A DNA stretch of 64,000 nucleotides from Leishmania infantum JPCM5 (taxonomy: Eukaryota > Euglenozoa > Kinetoplastea > Trypanosomatida > Trypanosomatidae), in the NCBI RefSeq assembly GCF_000002875.2, contig NC_009417.2, positions 1,345,929 to 1,409,928 on the forward strand, given 5' to 3'. The notes beneath the pieces were generated by a model. The model was not told the DNA's origin, did not search any database, and was given only the letters and a program-made list of their open reading frames with translations. The translations under genes and the position numbers were made by a program. Below are positions 38,730 through 49,716 of the stretch, in pieces (positions within the stretch are counted from its first letter, which is position 1; each line of letters opens with the position of its first letter).

Positions 38730-40671
38730 TTGTTTGGAAAAGCAGACGTAAGCACGCATGTGAGTGTGCGTATGTCTGCGCCACCCATCAGTGGAGGACA
38801 GACGTATCTCATCCGCCTTTTGTGAGAGAAAGTCGTTATGGTCCTCACCTCTTTCTCTGTCGCCGGGCTGCCTGCCCTCTCTTGATCCCCCTCCCACTCT
38901 GTTTGTCTTCTCTCCGCGTGAGGACGCCACTTGGCACCATTCTTCGACTGTCTCTGGTGCGCTGACGTCTGTAGCGACTCACTCGAGTCGTCCACTCTCT
39001 TCCCCCGCGGTCGCTTTCTCTCCTACTCTTTGACCCTTCCTGTCTCACGCCTCTTCTCTCGAGCTGGTGCGTGCGTCGGCGTTGCTGCGCCTCTTCGGCT
39101 CATTTCTTTTCTTGGCCCTCTTCTCGTTGATATCATTGCTGTTGGTATCGGCTTTGAACGTCTTCCTCTTTTGGTGCACTTCGTGGGTGTCACGGTGGTC
39201 TGTGGGTGTGTTTACTGGAGAGTGAGTGCATGTGCCTCTGCGGGGTGTTTGAGCGGGCGGTCTGTCTGTGCTTGGCTTCCTGTGCTTCATCCCTCATTTT
39301 CCTTATGTTGTGTGGATCTCTTTTTCTCTCTGTCTTGTATTTGGGATGTGCAGATGTGCGTGTGTGTGTGGGGAGTCTCTCGGTGTATGCTCTGCTTTCT
39401 TCACCTCCTCTTCTCCCCCACCTCTCCAACACCTCCCCCTCATCATCCTCCTTCCTCATCCTGTAGAAGTTGCTAGTTTTTCTTGTTTGGGATACTCTCG
39501 CTCCCCCTCCCTCCACTCAGTCTGTCCTCGCCGTTTTTCTCGTCACTGCTTAACCCAGTGATCTTTGTGTAATCTCGTGGGTCTGTGTAGGGGAGAGGGA
39601 GGAAGGGGGAAGACGGCGGAGATGTGCCCACACACCTCTGTTTCTCACGTCTTCTTTGATGTTGTGTTCATTCTTCTTTATGTTCTGTTGGTGTTTTGTG
39701 TGGGTTCGCTCCGCCTTTCCCACCTCTTCCCCCCTGCCTCTTTCTTCTTTTTTTTCCGCATGTCTCTTCTTCGTTTTTTTTCTTGTTGGGACCGTTTGTC
39801 TCGTTCGCTTTCGTACCGGAATACACTCCACTTTCACTCACTACCCTTCCCCTCCCCCCTCCCGCATCCTTGGCCGACATGCGCACAAGAGGGCGCGTGG
39901 CATGTATCTTGAACTCTTAGGGCAGACAGTGTGGATAGATTGCTGCAGTTGCCTGTTTTTCCTTCTATTTCGCCTCTACAGATGTGAAACCAAAAAGAAA
40001 AAGCGTGTGCACACAACGCGGCCAAAACCAATGAATGAAAAAAAAGACGATAGGGGGTCTTTGATGTCTCTTCATCATCCTCACCGCAGTCTAGTGACGC
40101 ACTCAATTTGATTACTGAGCTTCGGGGGGGCACCTATATCCCACGTTGCCCCCTCCCCTTCCGGTAGTCTCTCAACGACAGTCTGTGCTTCCTCAAAGAC
40201 AATTCTCTTTCCCCCCTCCCTCGCTCCTCCTCCTCCTTTCCCCAAACAACATACACGTTCACACGTTTGTCTCTTAAAAGTCTGCATCTCACGCCTCCCT
40301 CACTCCCTTTGAGCCCCTCATGCGCCTCCGTGCTCACATTCGTTGAGTGTGCCAGTTCCCGTGTGTGCGATTGCGCACTCCCCCCTTCCTCCCTTTTCCA
40401 CTTGGTCTCCCACTTCGCTTGAGTCTAGGCCACACGCACGATTCCACCCGCCACCCCGCCTCCCTGCCTGCCTTCAACTCGCTCCGTTTTTTTTTTTTTT
40501 GCTGTTTCCGTGAGACCTTTTCTTTCTTTTCTGCGGATCTTGTAGACAGTCGTGTCGCCAAGGGGCACGTGTGCTGTGATTGTGCGCTGCTTGCCATTGT
40601 TGATCCCACTCGACTTCACCCGTCTCTCCCCCTCGCCGCAGGCTGCCTCTCAACAGATTGTGGGGATTTAC
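38730..40671. other. intergenic region
   Basis: About 1.9 kb of strongly T/C-rich DNA with many short runs of T and C, including T13 at about 40488-40500. Open frames in it are Phe/Ser/Leu/Cys-rich artefacts of composition. No gene is seen. The upstream extension of the next gene's frame (40552-40671) has no ATG. Confidence 0.6.
40615..40641 (+). promoter_or_regulatory. candidate spliced-leader acceptor
   Basis: A C/T-rich run ends in CCGCAG with AG at 40640-40641, 31 nt before the ATG at 40672. The longer T-run at about 40488-40500 with AG near 40545 is an alternative that would still use the same ATG. Confidence 0.45.
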
Positions 40672-43600
40672 ATGGCGCACCTGTACGTGAGCCACTCTGC
40701 TCCTCCATTGGCACACTCAGCCACGAAGGAGGGACCCGCTACGTACCTGGATCAGGTCGTCGGCGCTGCCGCGAAAGACGTCATTTCCGGCCACAAATCT
40801 GAACGCTCGGCACGGGCTTCTGTGTTTAACCTGCCCAGTGCCTCTGCGAGACGGTGGTCGCCGTTTACAGAGCGGTGCGGCTTTAAGGGGGCAACTGAAG
40901 AATCGGCGTTCGAGTATGCCGAATCGGCTGCAGTCGACGCCGCATCTCTAATCAGCGAGCCCGAGCCGGCTCTACAGCCGCCATCACTTCTGTCCTCATT
41001 ACCCCAACGAGCAAAAGACAGCCCCAGAAATGCTCCCCCGGTGACGGTGCACCGCAAATGGCCTCGTCAGCGCCTTCTTCCCTCGATGCTGACGCGTATC
41101 CGTCATGCGCGCGGGGCAACTTTCGAAGTCGCAGCAGTGACCGCAACAGCGCACCATCCATACGATGACGAGCAGGCTTTTCCATCCACCGCGAGTGCAA
41201 GGGGCGTTGGTTGGGCGCGTGCTGTGTCGCTACCGACACTGGTGGAGGCAGTGAAACCTTCGCAGCAGCTACCGCCCATCCGCCCTTCCCCTGCAGTAGC
41301 GCCGGAGCCGTGTGCCGCCGCTGCCGCATCCTTCGCCTTTGTGCAGCAGGCCCTGATCGACTACGAAGCACTCTCCCGGCGCGATCTCATAATCGATTTT
41401 TACGCCGCCTACCCCACCCAGCCAGTAGTTGCCTTTGAACTACCGCCGCCAGAGCTTGCCGCAGTCGCCCTGAGGACGGTCACGCGCAAGCCACCACCGC
41501 CGTTCCTCTCATCTCCATCGACCGGCGAGAGGCGATCGGTGCCTTCACCGAAGAAGGCAACGGCCGCTACGTACCCCAGAGGCGCTTCGGCTGTCCACTT
41601 GAGCCGCCTTCGGCTTGTGTTTCCGGGCGCTCTCTGGCCTTTTATCCTCCGCCATCACCGCCAGCTGCTCACCCGCACGCTGAGGCGGGATGTCGAGGCC
41701 TTTGTATTTCCCAGTGAGGCGGTCGAGGTCCTTAGCCTGCACGCTGCAGGGGCGGAGATGGAAGTCATCCTGTCTTTAAAAGAGTCTTCTGACTCGCAGT
41801 CGAAGATCTCAACCGCCCTTTTAGCCAGCTCCTTTGCAGAATCGTGGGAGGTGTACAACCTGGTGGCGTTCTTCCTTTCGCGGGAGGTGACCCCGACACT
41901 ACCTCAGTCGGTGGTATGGCCGCCCTGGTGGCATGAAAGCAGCACTCGCGCCAGCACTGCAACGCCGCATACAGCGGTGGACGAGGCTGCGAGTTCCCCG
42001 CAACCGACGGCAGTGCCACCACCACCTTCGCCCCCAGTGCTGCGCAAGCACCAGATGGCGCCAACCTTGTTCACACAGGCGTCGCTGTCGAAAATCAGCG
42101 CCACTGCCGCGACGTCGGCGGCGCACCAGCCGCTGAAGCTGATGGTACCTTTGCTGTTCCTTGAAAAGGCCTCCGATGCGCTGCGGAAACTCATTGATAC
42201 CGCGCCCTCACAGCTGCGGCTGGCGCTCCTCCGGGATACCATGTACGCTGTGCCGGATGCGAGCGACGTGCAAGTTCACTCGTGGGCGGTTCAGCCAACC
42301 GGCCTCTACGTCAAGCTTCTCCTGCGCTGTGCGGATGGAAACGGTGAGCACGTGGCGTCCGACTCCGAGACGGCAATCAACCGCTGCTCGTTCACCGAAA
42401 CGTGGGACGTTATTCGATCCTACACCACCGGCCTCGCATCCTTGGCCGTCGAGGTGCCTATTGTTGCTAAGCGCTGCGCCTCAACGCCGAGGACCGCCCC
42501 CGCGTCGCAGCAGGTGGACAGGAGTATTATGACGACTGCTTCCACCCTGGCGACTACCGTGACTGCGGCCACGCCACAGTCGGAGTTGCTTGTGCGCTCC
42601 GCCTCGCCGTGCACAGAGGAGGTGCGTCGACCATGGTTGCTGTCTGAGGATGCTGTGCTGAACGCCTCTGAGTACGCAAACAGCGAACGGCATAGTGTCA
42701 GCACCACCAGCACTGTTTACAGCTTCATTGCTCGAAATGGTGCCATCCTCAGCGCTGAATCTTCCTCTGCGAGCGCGAACGAAAGCTTCGGCTCGGAAAG
42801 CTCTGTGGCGGCGACACCACGCCGAAAGCGGGCGGTGGTGCCACTGAAGAGGCGCGCCACCACCACGGCAAAGATACGCACGGCTCCAACGGTCGCGACT
42901 GCGATGGCACCGGGATGGGTGAATGAGTCGACCAGCAAGTCGTTCCTCACGCAGACATACTCGACGCAGGTGTTGCTTTGCGGAACCCTCTCCGAGTCGA
43001 AAGTCAAGAGCATCGGCGCCCCTCGCACGAGCTCGGCCTCAACGCCGACGTCGCCGCTGTCACCTCGGGTGCGCCCAAAGAAAGAGGGCGCCTCTTCAGT
43101 GACGGGCGTGCTCGAACGACGACCACAAGACATTGCTGAGTCGGCCAAATACTCCTCCGTGCGACTCACGCCGGGTACAATCGCGGCCGAAAGTACGATG
43201 GGGCACCCCAACGCTTACGTGCCCGACTCGGTGAAGGCAAACAGTGACGCAAAGACGGCGAGCAAGTCCCTGCCGGCGTCCTTTCTGTTTCCAACGTTGC
43301 TACCCATACCACGGGACTCGTCGGAAAAGCCGGCAGTCGTCGGGCAAGATCAGGAAGACAAGATCACGCAAGCGATGTATGACAGAGAGGAAGAGGCGGC
43401 GGCCACTGAGCTACATGATCTGCTTAAGCCACCACTGGAGCAGAAGCCGACGTCCTTGTCACGGCACACGACCACAGAGCGCCAACTGGCCCATCAGCAG
43501 CAGCGTGTCAGCTTTGAAGCGAATGGATATGCAGGAGTCACGGACGCCGGCGTCACCAACAAGGAGTCGAGCACCACTTCATCCCCTTCTGAGGACACTG

Positions 43601-46600
43601 CGATGGCGGCTGACTTAGCAATGGAGAAGGCCGACTTGGACGGCGCGCAAGGAACGCATGTTTCTTCCATGGCGGGGGAGAAATGGGAGGCGCTGCGGGA
43701 GCCGTACCCGCTGCAGCTGCAGCGCGCGTTGAAGGAAGACGTGCACACTTTCTTTGGCGCGCTCACGGGCGCGATAGAGAAAGTGATCGTCAGGCGCGCC
43801 GACAAGCTCTACGAGGAAGTGATGGGTGCATCAGGTGTGGTGCTGCAGCCGTCCAATCTGGAGCTGAAGGCGGAGGCGAGCGCCGCCGCCCCCACTACCT
43901 CATACGTCTTTTCGCCAGCAACCGTGGAGCTCCTCCCAGTGCTGCGGACGCTCCACATGACAGATTTCCACACACAGCACGCTCAGCGCCACCTCCGTCC
44001 GCGGAGCTCGTTCGCCGTGTCGTCCAGGTACAGCGCGGCAGAGGCTACCATGCAGCGCCGCGCCGTTCCCATCGAAAGCCTCGTGGATGCCACCGCGAAG
44101 GCTGTCACTATCAATCAAGTGGAAGTACTCTCGCCGCTCTCTGCGTCAGTAGAGTCTTCGCCAGCGAAGCGCGGACCAAAGTTTCACTACGAACTCTCTA
44201 GCGCCCTGCGGGATCGTCTGCTTGCAGACCGCGGCAATGGCGTGACGAAGGCAGCGATGCATGATGTCAACGCTGTGTTGGTGCCCACCAAGACCGAGAT
44301 GGCCCTGCAGGCGGTGACCGTCGCTGACGGTAGCTCGCGGCAGGCTGACTTCTCCGTCCCAACAGATGCGCTTGAGCGGTCGCCGCTGCTTCACCGGTGC
44401 GCACTCACCGAATCCTCCGCAGCCTGCGCACCCGTGCGGGTGCTGCTTCGTCGCTTCTTTGACGTCCCGGGGCTCACCGACGAAAAGCTGGCAGGCGAGC
44501 TGGAGGCAGTGCGCACGCTCTTTTCCGCAGAGACGTGCGCCGTGCTTGACACGCCGGATGATGTGGTGGAGGACCTGCAACTCTCCGGCCACCTCACGGT
44601 GGATGCGACGGTGCGGTTGCCGAGCACTAACTCTGTGGCAGAATGGTGCTCGCTGCTGTTGGAGCATGACTACCCGAAGGTGAATGAGCTGCTGCACGAG
44701 TCGGCAGCGGCACGAGCGCCGGGGGCACCACCACACGTAGAGGCAAACGTACAGCCGGAGGCGATGCGCTGCAGCACTCTCTTATCCAGCTGCACGTTGA
44801 AGCTCCCACCGACGGCCAGTGCGGCGCCGGTAGGGCCAGACGGCCGAGACGCCAGCTCACACGCCGTCTACGTAGAAGGCGACTTGTGGCCAGCGTTAAT
44901 AGAGCAGCGTGCTGATGTGCTGTGCGAGGCGCTCATCTCAGACGCCACCGCAGCTCTCTCCGCTATCGGGGGCTCGGTGCACAGGGTGAGCGCGTTGCCG
45001 TACGCCAACGGCGCGCTTTTCACGCTTCATCTCCACAGCTGCGGCGCCAGGTCGCTGTGCGCGGTGGAGGACGCGCTACAGCAATGCCCTCTCACAGCTG
45101 CCCGGGCGCTGTGCCGCCGCTTCGGCGGAACGTCGCGCCACCTCCGCAATCATAACGTAACGGACACCATGTACAGAGCACACCTAGAGGGAAAGGCATG
45201 GAGGCAGGTGCTGGAGGAGCACGGTGACCTCCTCGCTGAAACCTTTGAGCGGGAGGCGCTGCAGTGCCTGCGTGGCAGTGAAGTCGCCGCAATGCCTGTC
45301 ACCGTTGCCGTGACGGGCATTGCGGCGAAGCCGGACGGGATCACGATCGCGTACGATGTAGCTAGCACGACGGTCTGTGCTGACGTTGATCGAGGGCGAG
45401 TGGGGCACGCGATCATCGAATACCCCTTCCCTCAGCTGTGGAAGATGTATGACAACTTCATGCTGGCCAGGGAACCGCTCAAGCACAGCAAGAACACGCT
45501 CCGGATTGCCCCCCGCCATCTTAGCACAATGCTCGACGTCGCCGAGGTCCCGAACCAACGCCAGTGCTCGCACGGCGGACTTACGCTGGAAATGTCACTC
45601 GACACTCTCGAGGCAAACATGGCGGCCATTGTGCCCGATGGCAAGCTCGAGAGAGCAGGTCCGCTGGCTGTCGGAAGCAAAGCCGAGATGATGAAAGGGC
45701 AGAAGGTGTACGAGCTCAATTACTTGTCAGCTCCAGCCGCGGTGTCGGCGCCTCCAGTCGCGGAAGTGCCGCGGGAGGCTGCTGTCGTGCTTAGCGCGCG
45801 GGCCGCTCTAGTGGACAGCGCGGAAGCGACGGAGACGCCTCCAGCGGCAGCCGTAGTGTCCAATGTGCGCGTTGTCGGGTTGGAGAGAGACCGCATGGAG
45901 GTGGATACACGCGTTGCAAACCAGCCGCCCCCACTCCCTCGTCTGCAGACATCCTTGCCACAGCGGAGGGAGCCGAGGGTGCACCAGCAGGAGCAGCAGC
46001 AGCAACGGCGGCACGACGGGCAGAGACGTGTCAGGGAACAGACAACGAACACTTGCGAGCACCGAGCGCCGACGTACGCTGCGACCGTGTCATTCATGGA
46101 AACGGAGTATGAGGAAGACGACGAAGCAGATGAAGATGCCGCGTCGTTGGAGAGCGACGGATTCGCTGAGCACACAGCTGCGCTGACGCCTGTTCCTCTG
46201 CGCCGCAGCACAGCCGCACGGACGGTAGGCTCGGCCCGCGCCGCGCCAGTCTCTACCAAGGCGGCTCCCGTCATACGCATGCCCGTGACACCGTTACCGC
46301 CTTTGAAGGTCTTCAGCAACGCGGCGTCGGTGGAGCGTCGCACGCCGTGGGCTGTCGGACCGAGCGCTCGCCTTCCCAAAACTCTGCAAGGCGTCGCTGC
46401 CTCAGCGATCCCCTCCCTGTCGCCCGTCTCCATCCGGATCGCTGCGGCCCCCTCTCAGGTGCCACTGAAACAAGCACTGCGTGCTGCCTCAGCGCCTGCT
46501 CAGAAGAGCCCCCTATCGGGTCTCGACTCAAGCTTGGCAGGTGAGGAGCCTATGCGTCTGCCAACGCTTTACGCTGAAGGGGAAGGGAAGATGCACGGCA

Positions 46601-47190
46601 AGTCGCGGATATCAGCATCGTCTTCCCCCGCACGATCGCTACCTCTCGTGAAGGTCTGCCCGGCGGCGCCGATCACGGTTGTGAACATGCGCATGGAACA
46701 TCCGCCTAAGACGGATGTGCTTGAGGCAAAGCCGGCTGTTAGCACCATTCCCATACTGAGCTGCCCTCGGTCCAGCGCCCATTGTTACTCAGGTACCGAG
46801 ACCGCGCCTTGCGCGCTTCTGCAGACGAGCCAGGTCAATACGGCAGCGAGGCACCTCTACACTGCTCCGAAGCTGCCCTCGAGCGAGCCGACTTCACTCT
46901 ATTACAGCCACTCTCCGCAGACGATCACAGTTGCGTCCTCTTCTCAATACGGCAGCGCGTCCAAGATGCGATCCAGCGTCCTTAGATCCGTGCCCGCGTC
47001 ACCTCTGCCAACGACTAGGATGCTTCCGCGCCACTCGTCGTCGTTCGTCTTCGTTGCTACGGAACCGAGCCGCAGCCTGCAGAGGTTGCAGGACGACTTT
47101 GACTTGATCGAGAGGACGATCCGTGCACGCTACTCTTGCATGCAGCGCGAGCTCATAGCGACGGTCACGGCCGCTCTACCCGGCTTGTAG
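40672..47190 (+). CDS. large diverged paralogue of the FAZ1-like domain family
   Basis: A 2172-residue protein. Several segments follow the pattern of the neighbouring giant protein at low identity: about residues 305-395 (RLRLVFPGALW ... SFAESWEVYNLV), 490-585 (ending F-T-E-T-W-D-V-I), 995-1055 (partial, AGEKWEAL), 1170-1345 (two poor copies), 1397-1490 (V-Y-V-E-G-D-L-W-P-A-L) and 1500-1600 (Y-R-A-H-L-E-G-K-A-W ... P-Q-L-W-K-M-Y). Linkers are long, disordered and Ser/Thr/Pro/Ala-rich, with a basic stretch near 700-740, a Gln/Arg-rich block near 1775-1800 and an acidic run near 1815-1830. The last 40 residues form a predicted amphipathic helix or coiled coil. No enzyme motif, signal peptide or membrane span. 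Adjacency and shared domain suggest ancient duplication and a structural, perhaps cytoskeletal, role; that role is inference. ATG 40672 is the first in frame. Confidence 0.85.
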   Translation: MAHLYVSHSAPPLAHSATKEGPATYLDQVVGAAAKDVISGHKSERSARASVFNLPSASARRWSPFTERCGFKGATEESAFEYAESAAVDAASLISEPEPALQPPSLLSSLPQRAKDSPRNAPPVTVHRKWPRQRLLPSMLTRIRHARGATFEVAAVTATAHHPYDDEQAFPSTASARGVGWARAVSLPTLVEAVKPSQQLPPIRPSPAVAPEPCAAAAASFAFVQQALIDYEALSRRDLIIDFYAAYPTQPVVAFELPPPELAAVALRTVTRKPPPPFLSSPSTGERRSVPSPKKATAATYPRGASAVHLSRLRLVFPGALWPFILRHHRQLLTRTLRRDVEAFVFPSEAVEVLSLHAAGAEMEVILSLKESSDSQSKISTALLASSFAESWEVYNLVAFFLSREVTPTLPQSVVWPPWWHESSTRASTATPHTAVDEAASSPQPTAVPPPPSPPVLRKHQMAPTLFTQASLSKISATAATSAAHQPLKLMVPLLFLEKASDALRKLIDTAPSQLRLALLRDTMYAVPDASDVQVHSWAVQPTGLYVKLLLRCADGNGEHVASDSETAINRCSFTETWDVIRSYTTGLASLAVEVPIVAKRCASTPRTAPASQQVDRSIMTTASTLATTVTAATPQSELLVRSASPCTEEVRRPWLLSEDAVLNASEYANSERHSVSTTSTVYSFIARNGAILSAESSSASANESFGSESSVAATPRRKRAVVPLKRRATTTAKIRTAPTVATAMAPGWVNESTSKSFLTQTYSTQVLLCGTLSESKVKSIGAPRTSSASTPTSPLSPRVRPKKEGASSVTGVLERRPQDIAESAKYSSVRLTPGTIAAESTMGHPNAYVPDSVKANSDAKTASKSLPASFLFPTLLPIPRDSSEKPAVVGQDQEDKITQAMYDREEEAAATELHDLLKPPLEQKPTSLSRHTTTERQLAHQQQRVSFEANGYAGVTDAGVTNKESSTTSSPSEDTAMAADLAMEKADLDGAQGTHVSSMAGEKWEALREPYPLQLQRALKEDVHTFFGALTGAIEKVIVRRADKLYEEVMGASGVVLQPSNLELKAEASAAAPTTSYVFSPATVELLPVLRTLHMTDFHTQHAQRHLRPRSSFAVSSRYSAAEATMQRRAVPIESLVDATAKAVTINQVEVLSPLSASVESSPAKRGPKFHYELSSALRDRLLADRGNGVTKAAMHDVNAVLVPTKTEMALQAVTVADGSSRQADFSVPTDALERSPLLHRCALTESSAACAPVRVLLRRFFDVPGLTDEKLAGELEAVRTLFSAETCAVLDTPDDVVEDLQLSGHLTVDATVRLPSTNSVAEWCSLLLEHDYPKVNELLHESAAARAPGAPPHVEANVQPEAMRCSTLLSSCTLKLPPTASAAPVGPDGRDASSHAVYVEGDLWPALIEQRADVLCEALISDATAALSAIGGSVHRVSALPYANGALFTLHLHSCGARSLCAVEDALQQCPLTAARALCRRFGGTSRHLRNHNVTDTMYRAHLEGKAWRQVLEEHGDLLAETFEREALQCLRGSEVAAMPVTVAVTGIAAKPDGITIAYDVASTTVCADVDRGRVGHAIIEYPFPQLWKMYDNFMLAREPLKHSKNTLRIAPRHLSTMLDVAEVPNQRQCSHGGLTLEMSLDTLEANMAAIVPDGKLERAGPLAVGSKAEMMKGQKVYELNYLSAPAAVSAPPVAEVPREAAVVLSARAALVDSAEATETPPAAAVVSNVRVVGLERDRMEVDTRVANQPPPLPRLQTSLPQRREPRVHQQEQQQQRRHDGQRRVREQTTNTCEHRAPTYAATVSFMETEYEEDDEADEDAASLESDGFAEHTAALTPVPLRRSTAARTVGSARAAPVSTKAAPVIRMPVTPLPPLKVFSNAASVERRTPWAVGPSARLPKTLQGVAASAIPSLSPVSIRIAAAPSQVPLKQALRAASAPAQKSPLSGLDSSLAGEEPMRLPTLYAEGEGKMHGKSRISASSSPARSLPLVKVCPAAPITVVNMRMEHPPKTDVLEAKPAVSTIPILSCPRSSAHCYSGTETAPCALLQTSQVNTAARHLYTAPKLPSSEPTSLYYSHSPQTITVASSSQYGSASKMRSSVLRSVPASPLPTTRMLPRHSSSFVFVATEPSRSLQRLQDDFDLIERTIRARYSCMQRELIATVTAALPGL

Positions 47191-48652
47191 AAAATGCATA
47201 GTGCAGGCAGTATGCGCTGCAAGATTTACCGACATGAGACATTTATTGCTGCTGCTGCTGCCACAGGGAGCGCGTGAGACGATGGCGGACGTTTTTGAGG
47301 CGCACATATGCGCAGTTGTTCGTGTGTGTTTGCGTGCTGCTCACGTTTGCTGGTGAAGAGGGGATTGTGTGTGGGTCTGCGCTCCTGTCCCCTTCGTGTA
47401 TTGTGCTTAAGAATAGGGGCACATGTGCCGTGAGCCGTCGACGGCGCACCGACGCTCCATCCCACACAACTCTCTACCGGGTGCACGGTAGCAATCTGGG
47501 TGGTTTGATGTGCACCTCAGCCCCGTTGTGCGTGAGCAGCTGACCTGACGAGGACAAGCTTGGCAAGGACGCACAGCAGTGAGTAGGGGGAGGGTGCCAC
47601 AATTCCATGCGGCGGCAGAAGCGTCCTGCCGTTTATTTTTTTTAGCGGTGCGTGCGAGTATTCATTTATTATTTGTATCATTTTTTGTCCGGTCGTTTTG
47701 TCTGCTCAGCCCTCATCGCCCCTTCTTCCTCGTGCGGCTTTCTGAAACCCTCGGCATGCTGCATAAAAACCTTCTCTTGTGTCTGTCTGTCTACCTCCTT
47801 CTTTGTGTGCTGAGCCTTTTCTTTGCCGATATGTGCAAAGGAGGAAAGGGGGAAGGGCGGGCGAGAGCTGAGAATCACGAAAAAGCGGAGGTGTGCGAGA
47901 GGTGCTCTCTCCGACCTCTCCCACTCTCCTCTACCTCACTAAGGGTACGTTTTACGCCTATAAATACCCGCTTAGAAACCTTTGTGTGCGTAGATGTGAT
48001 TGCATTTTTTCCCTCTTTGGTACTGTGCGATACAAGTCCAATGTACACGATAGATATCCCATCATGCGCACATGTGTTGATAAGGGCATGCACACTCAAA
48101 TACACGCAATCGATGCCGCTCTCTCGCGTCCCCTCCCTACCACATTCTTTGTTACCTGTGCTCGCTTTCTTTTTTTAAGGATGCAAGTGAAAAGCAGCCA
48201 AGCCTGCATCTCTCCCTGTATGCGCGTGGGTGCGGGGGTGGGTATGTGCTGTGCTGTTTTCTCAGCATCGGCGTTCTTCTGTTTTTTTTTTTGTGCTTTA
48301 CTGGTGTTGCCTCTACCACCACTACCACCATCTCCCCTCCCTCCCTTTATCACTCTCTAAACCGTCTCTTTTTTTTCGCGCCGACGTAACTCCTCCTCCA
48401 CAGCCATCACTACTTGGTGGATGCCAGCGTTGGCGGTCTTTCACGTCGCCAACTCTAAAGGGACACAAACTTTTCGTGCAATGAATACTCATGTCGTCCT
48501 TCCGCTTTTCTTGTTCATCCTGCTCCGCATTTTCTTTTTTTACTGTAGCTTTTGCATTTTTTTTGGAAGTTCCGGGGCTACTATTCAGCTTGCTTGAACC
48601 CCTCGCGCCACCTGAGCACGGGGATGAGGAAGACACAGGTACCTCGATGCTC

Positions 48653-48702
48653 CTCCCTCTCCCTCTCCCTCTCCCTCTCCCTCTCCCTCTCTCCTCTTGC
48701 AG
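48653..48702 (+). promoter_or_regulatory. CTCCCT repeat forming a polypyrimidine tract with AG
   Basis: About six CTCCCT units are followed by CTCTCCTCTTGCAG with AG at 48701-48702. This is the best-looking acceptor in the interval, yet it precedes no large gene. It lies about 85 nt before the small ORF at 48787. Confidence 0.45.
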
Positions 48703-48786
48703 CACGTGTGCGGCACCGGTGGTCTCTTCTTTTATAAGTGAGCACGTTCAAAATATCTTCTCCTTCATGTACAATATAAACTCGCG

Positions 48787-49050
48787 ATGAGGGGATGTCG
48801 TCGCGCAACTGTAATAGGAAAAAGGAAGGCGGACACGCCGCTGTCACTTCTCGCCTTATGGCACATCATCAATGAGGTGCCTCGGAGTGTAAAGGCCGAT
48901 ATGCCGTGGCCCCTCTCCCTCCGTGACCGGGGCTTTCGAAGAATGGCGTGCTTTTGCCTGTATCGACTACACTCGTTCGCGAATAGTCCTCGAAGAGTGC
49001 TTCGGATGCTGTTGCTCCGCGCAGTCACAGTGCAAGCCCCCTGCATGTGA
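48787..49050 (+). CDS. candidate small protein gene, 87 residues
   Basis: A short ATG frame lying 85 nt after a textbook polypyrimidine-AG signal. The local DNA is less T/C-biased than its surroundings. The peptide is Arg/Leu-rich and basic, with a hydrophobic segment near residues 19-28, and I do not recognise it. A second frame over 48923-49060 is also protein-like, so it could be a decayed gene or chance. Support rests on position and composition only. Confidence 0.28.
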   Translation: MRGCRRATVIGKRKADTPLSLLALWHIINEVPRSVKADMPWPLSLRDRGFRRMACFCLYRLHSFANSPRRVLRMLLLRAVTVQAPCM

Positions 49051-49677
49051 TCCATCGGATTACCTTCTTTCTCATTCCCTTTCTCTCCATCGGCCACAAT
49101 CACCTCCACCTGACTTCGCTTTCAACGCAGACACTCGACTGCATGTCTCCGCGCGTGTGCTACTTTGGCGCCTTTTTTTCTTTTCCTTCTCAGCGGCACG
49201 ACGAAGAACGTGGGACAAGTGGTTGCTCCCCGACGCGGGTCCGCCTGGCTTCCGTGGCGCGGACACCACAACACAGAGGGCGGGCACAAACCCAGCGAAC
49301 AGAAGAACGGAACAACGCACCGATCGTCCTCACGTGCCGTTGCTCCTCCTCAAGACCACGCACGTCAACCGACTGTGAAGAGGGGTGCTCGAAGATTCTT
49401 TTTTTCCCCCTTCCCCCTTATTCCGATCTCTGAGTCGTTGTTGTGTGCCTGGGTATTTTACTCTGGGCGTCTGTGTGAGAGGTGGCATTTGGAGGGTCTC
49501 CATCTTCCGGCGGCGGCGACGCGGTTCACGACTTCCGTCTTCTGCGTGGCGTTTCCGTGCTAGCGTTGTTTGGCGAGGCATCGACGGCATTTAGTCGGCA
49601 TGTGACTCCAGAGGCGCGCACGAATCGAGAACCTTCTCCTCCTTCTGCTGGAATCGATAAGTGCCGTTGTGGCTTGT

Positions 49678-49716
49678 CTTCGTTCTCTTCGCCCTCCCCC
49701 ACGTCTCTCTGTGCAG
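49678..49716 (+). promoter_or_regulatory. candidate spliced-leader acceptor for SPT6
   Basis: A C/T-rich tract ends in GTGCAG with AG at 49715-49716, predicting a 5' UTR of about 170 nt before ATG 49886. Confidence 0.5.

Noticed and set aside
47579..48178. 199-codon frame in the gap before SPT6
   Set aside because: It starts at GTG in T/C-rich DNA and yields the Phe/Leu/Ser/Arg-rich peptides expected by composition.
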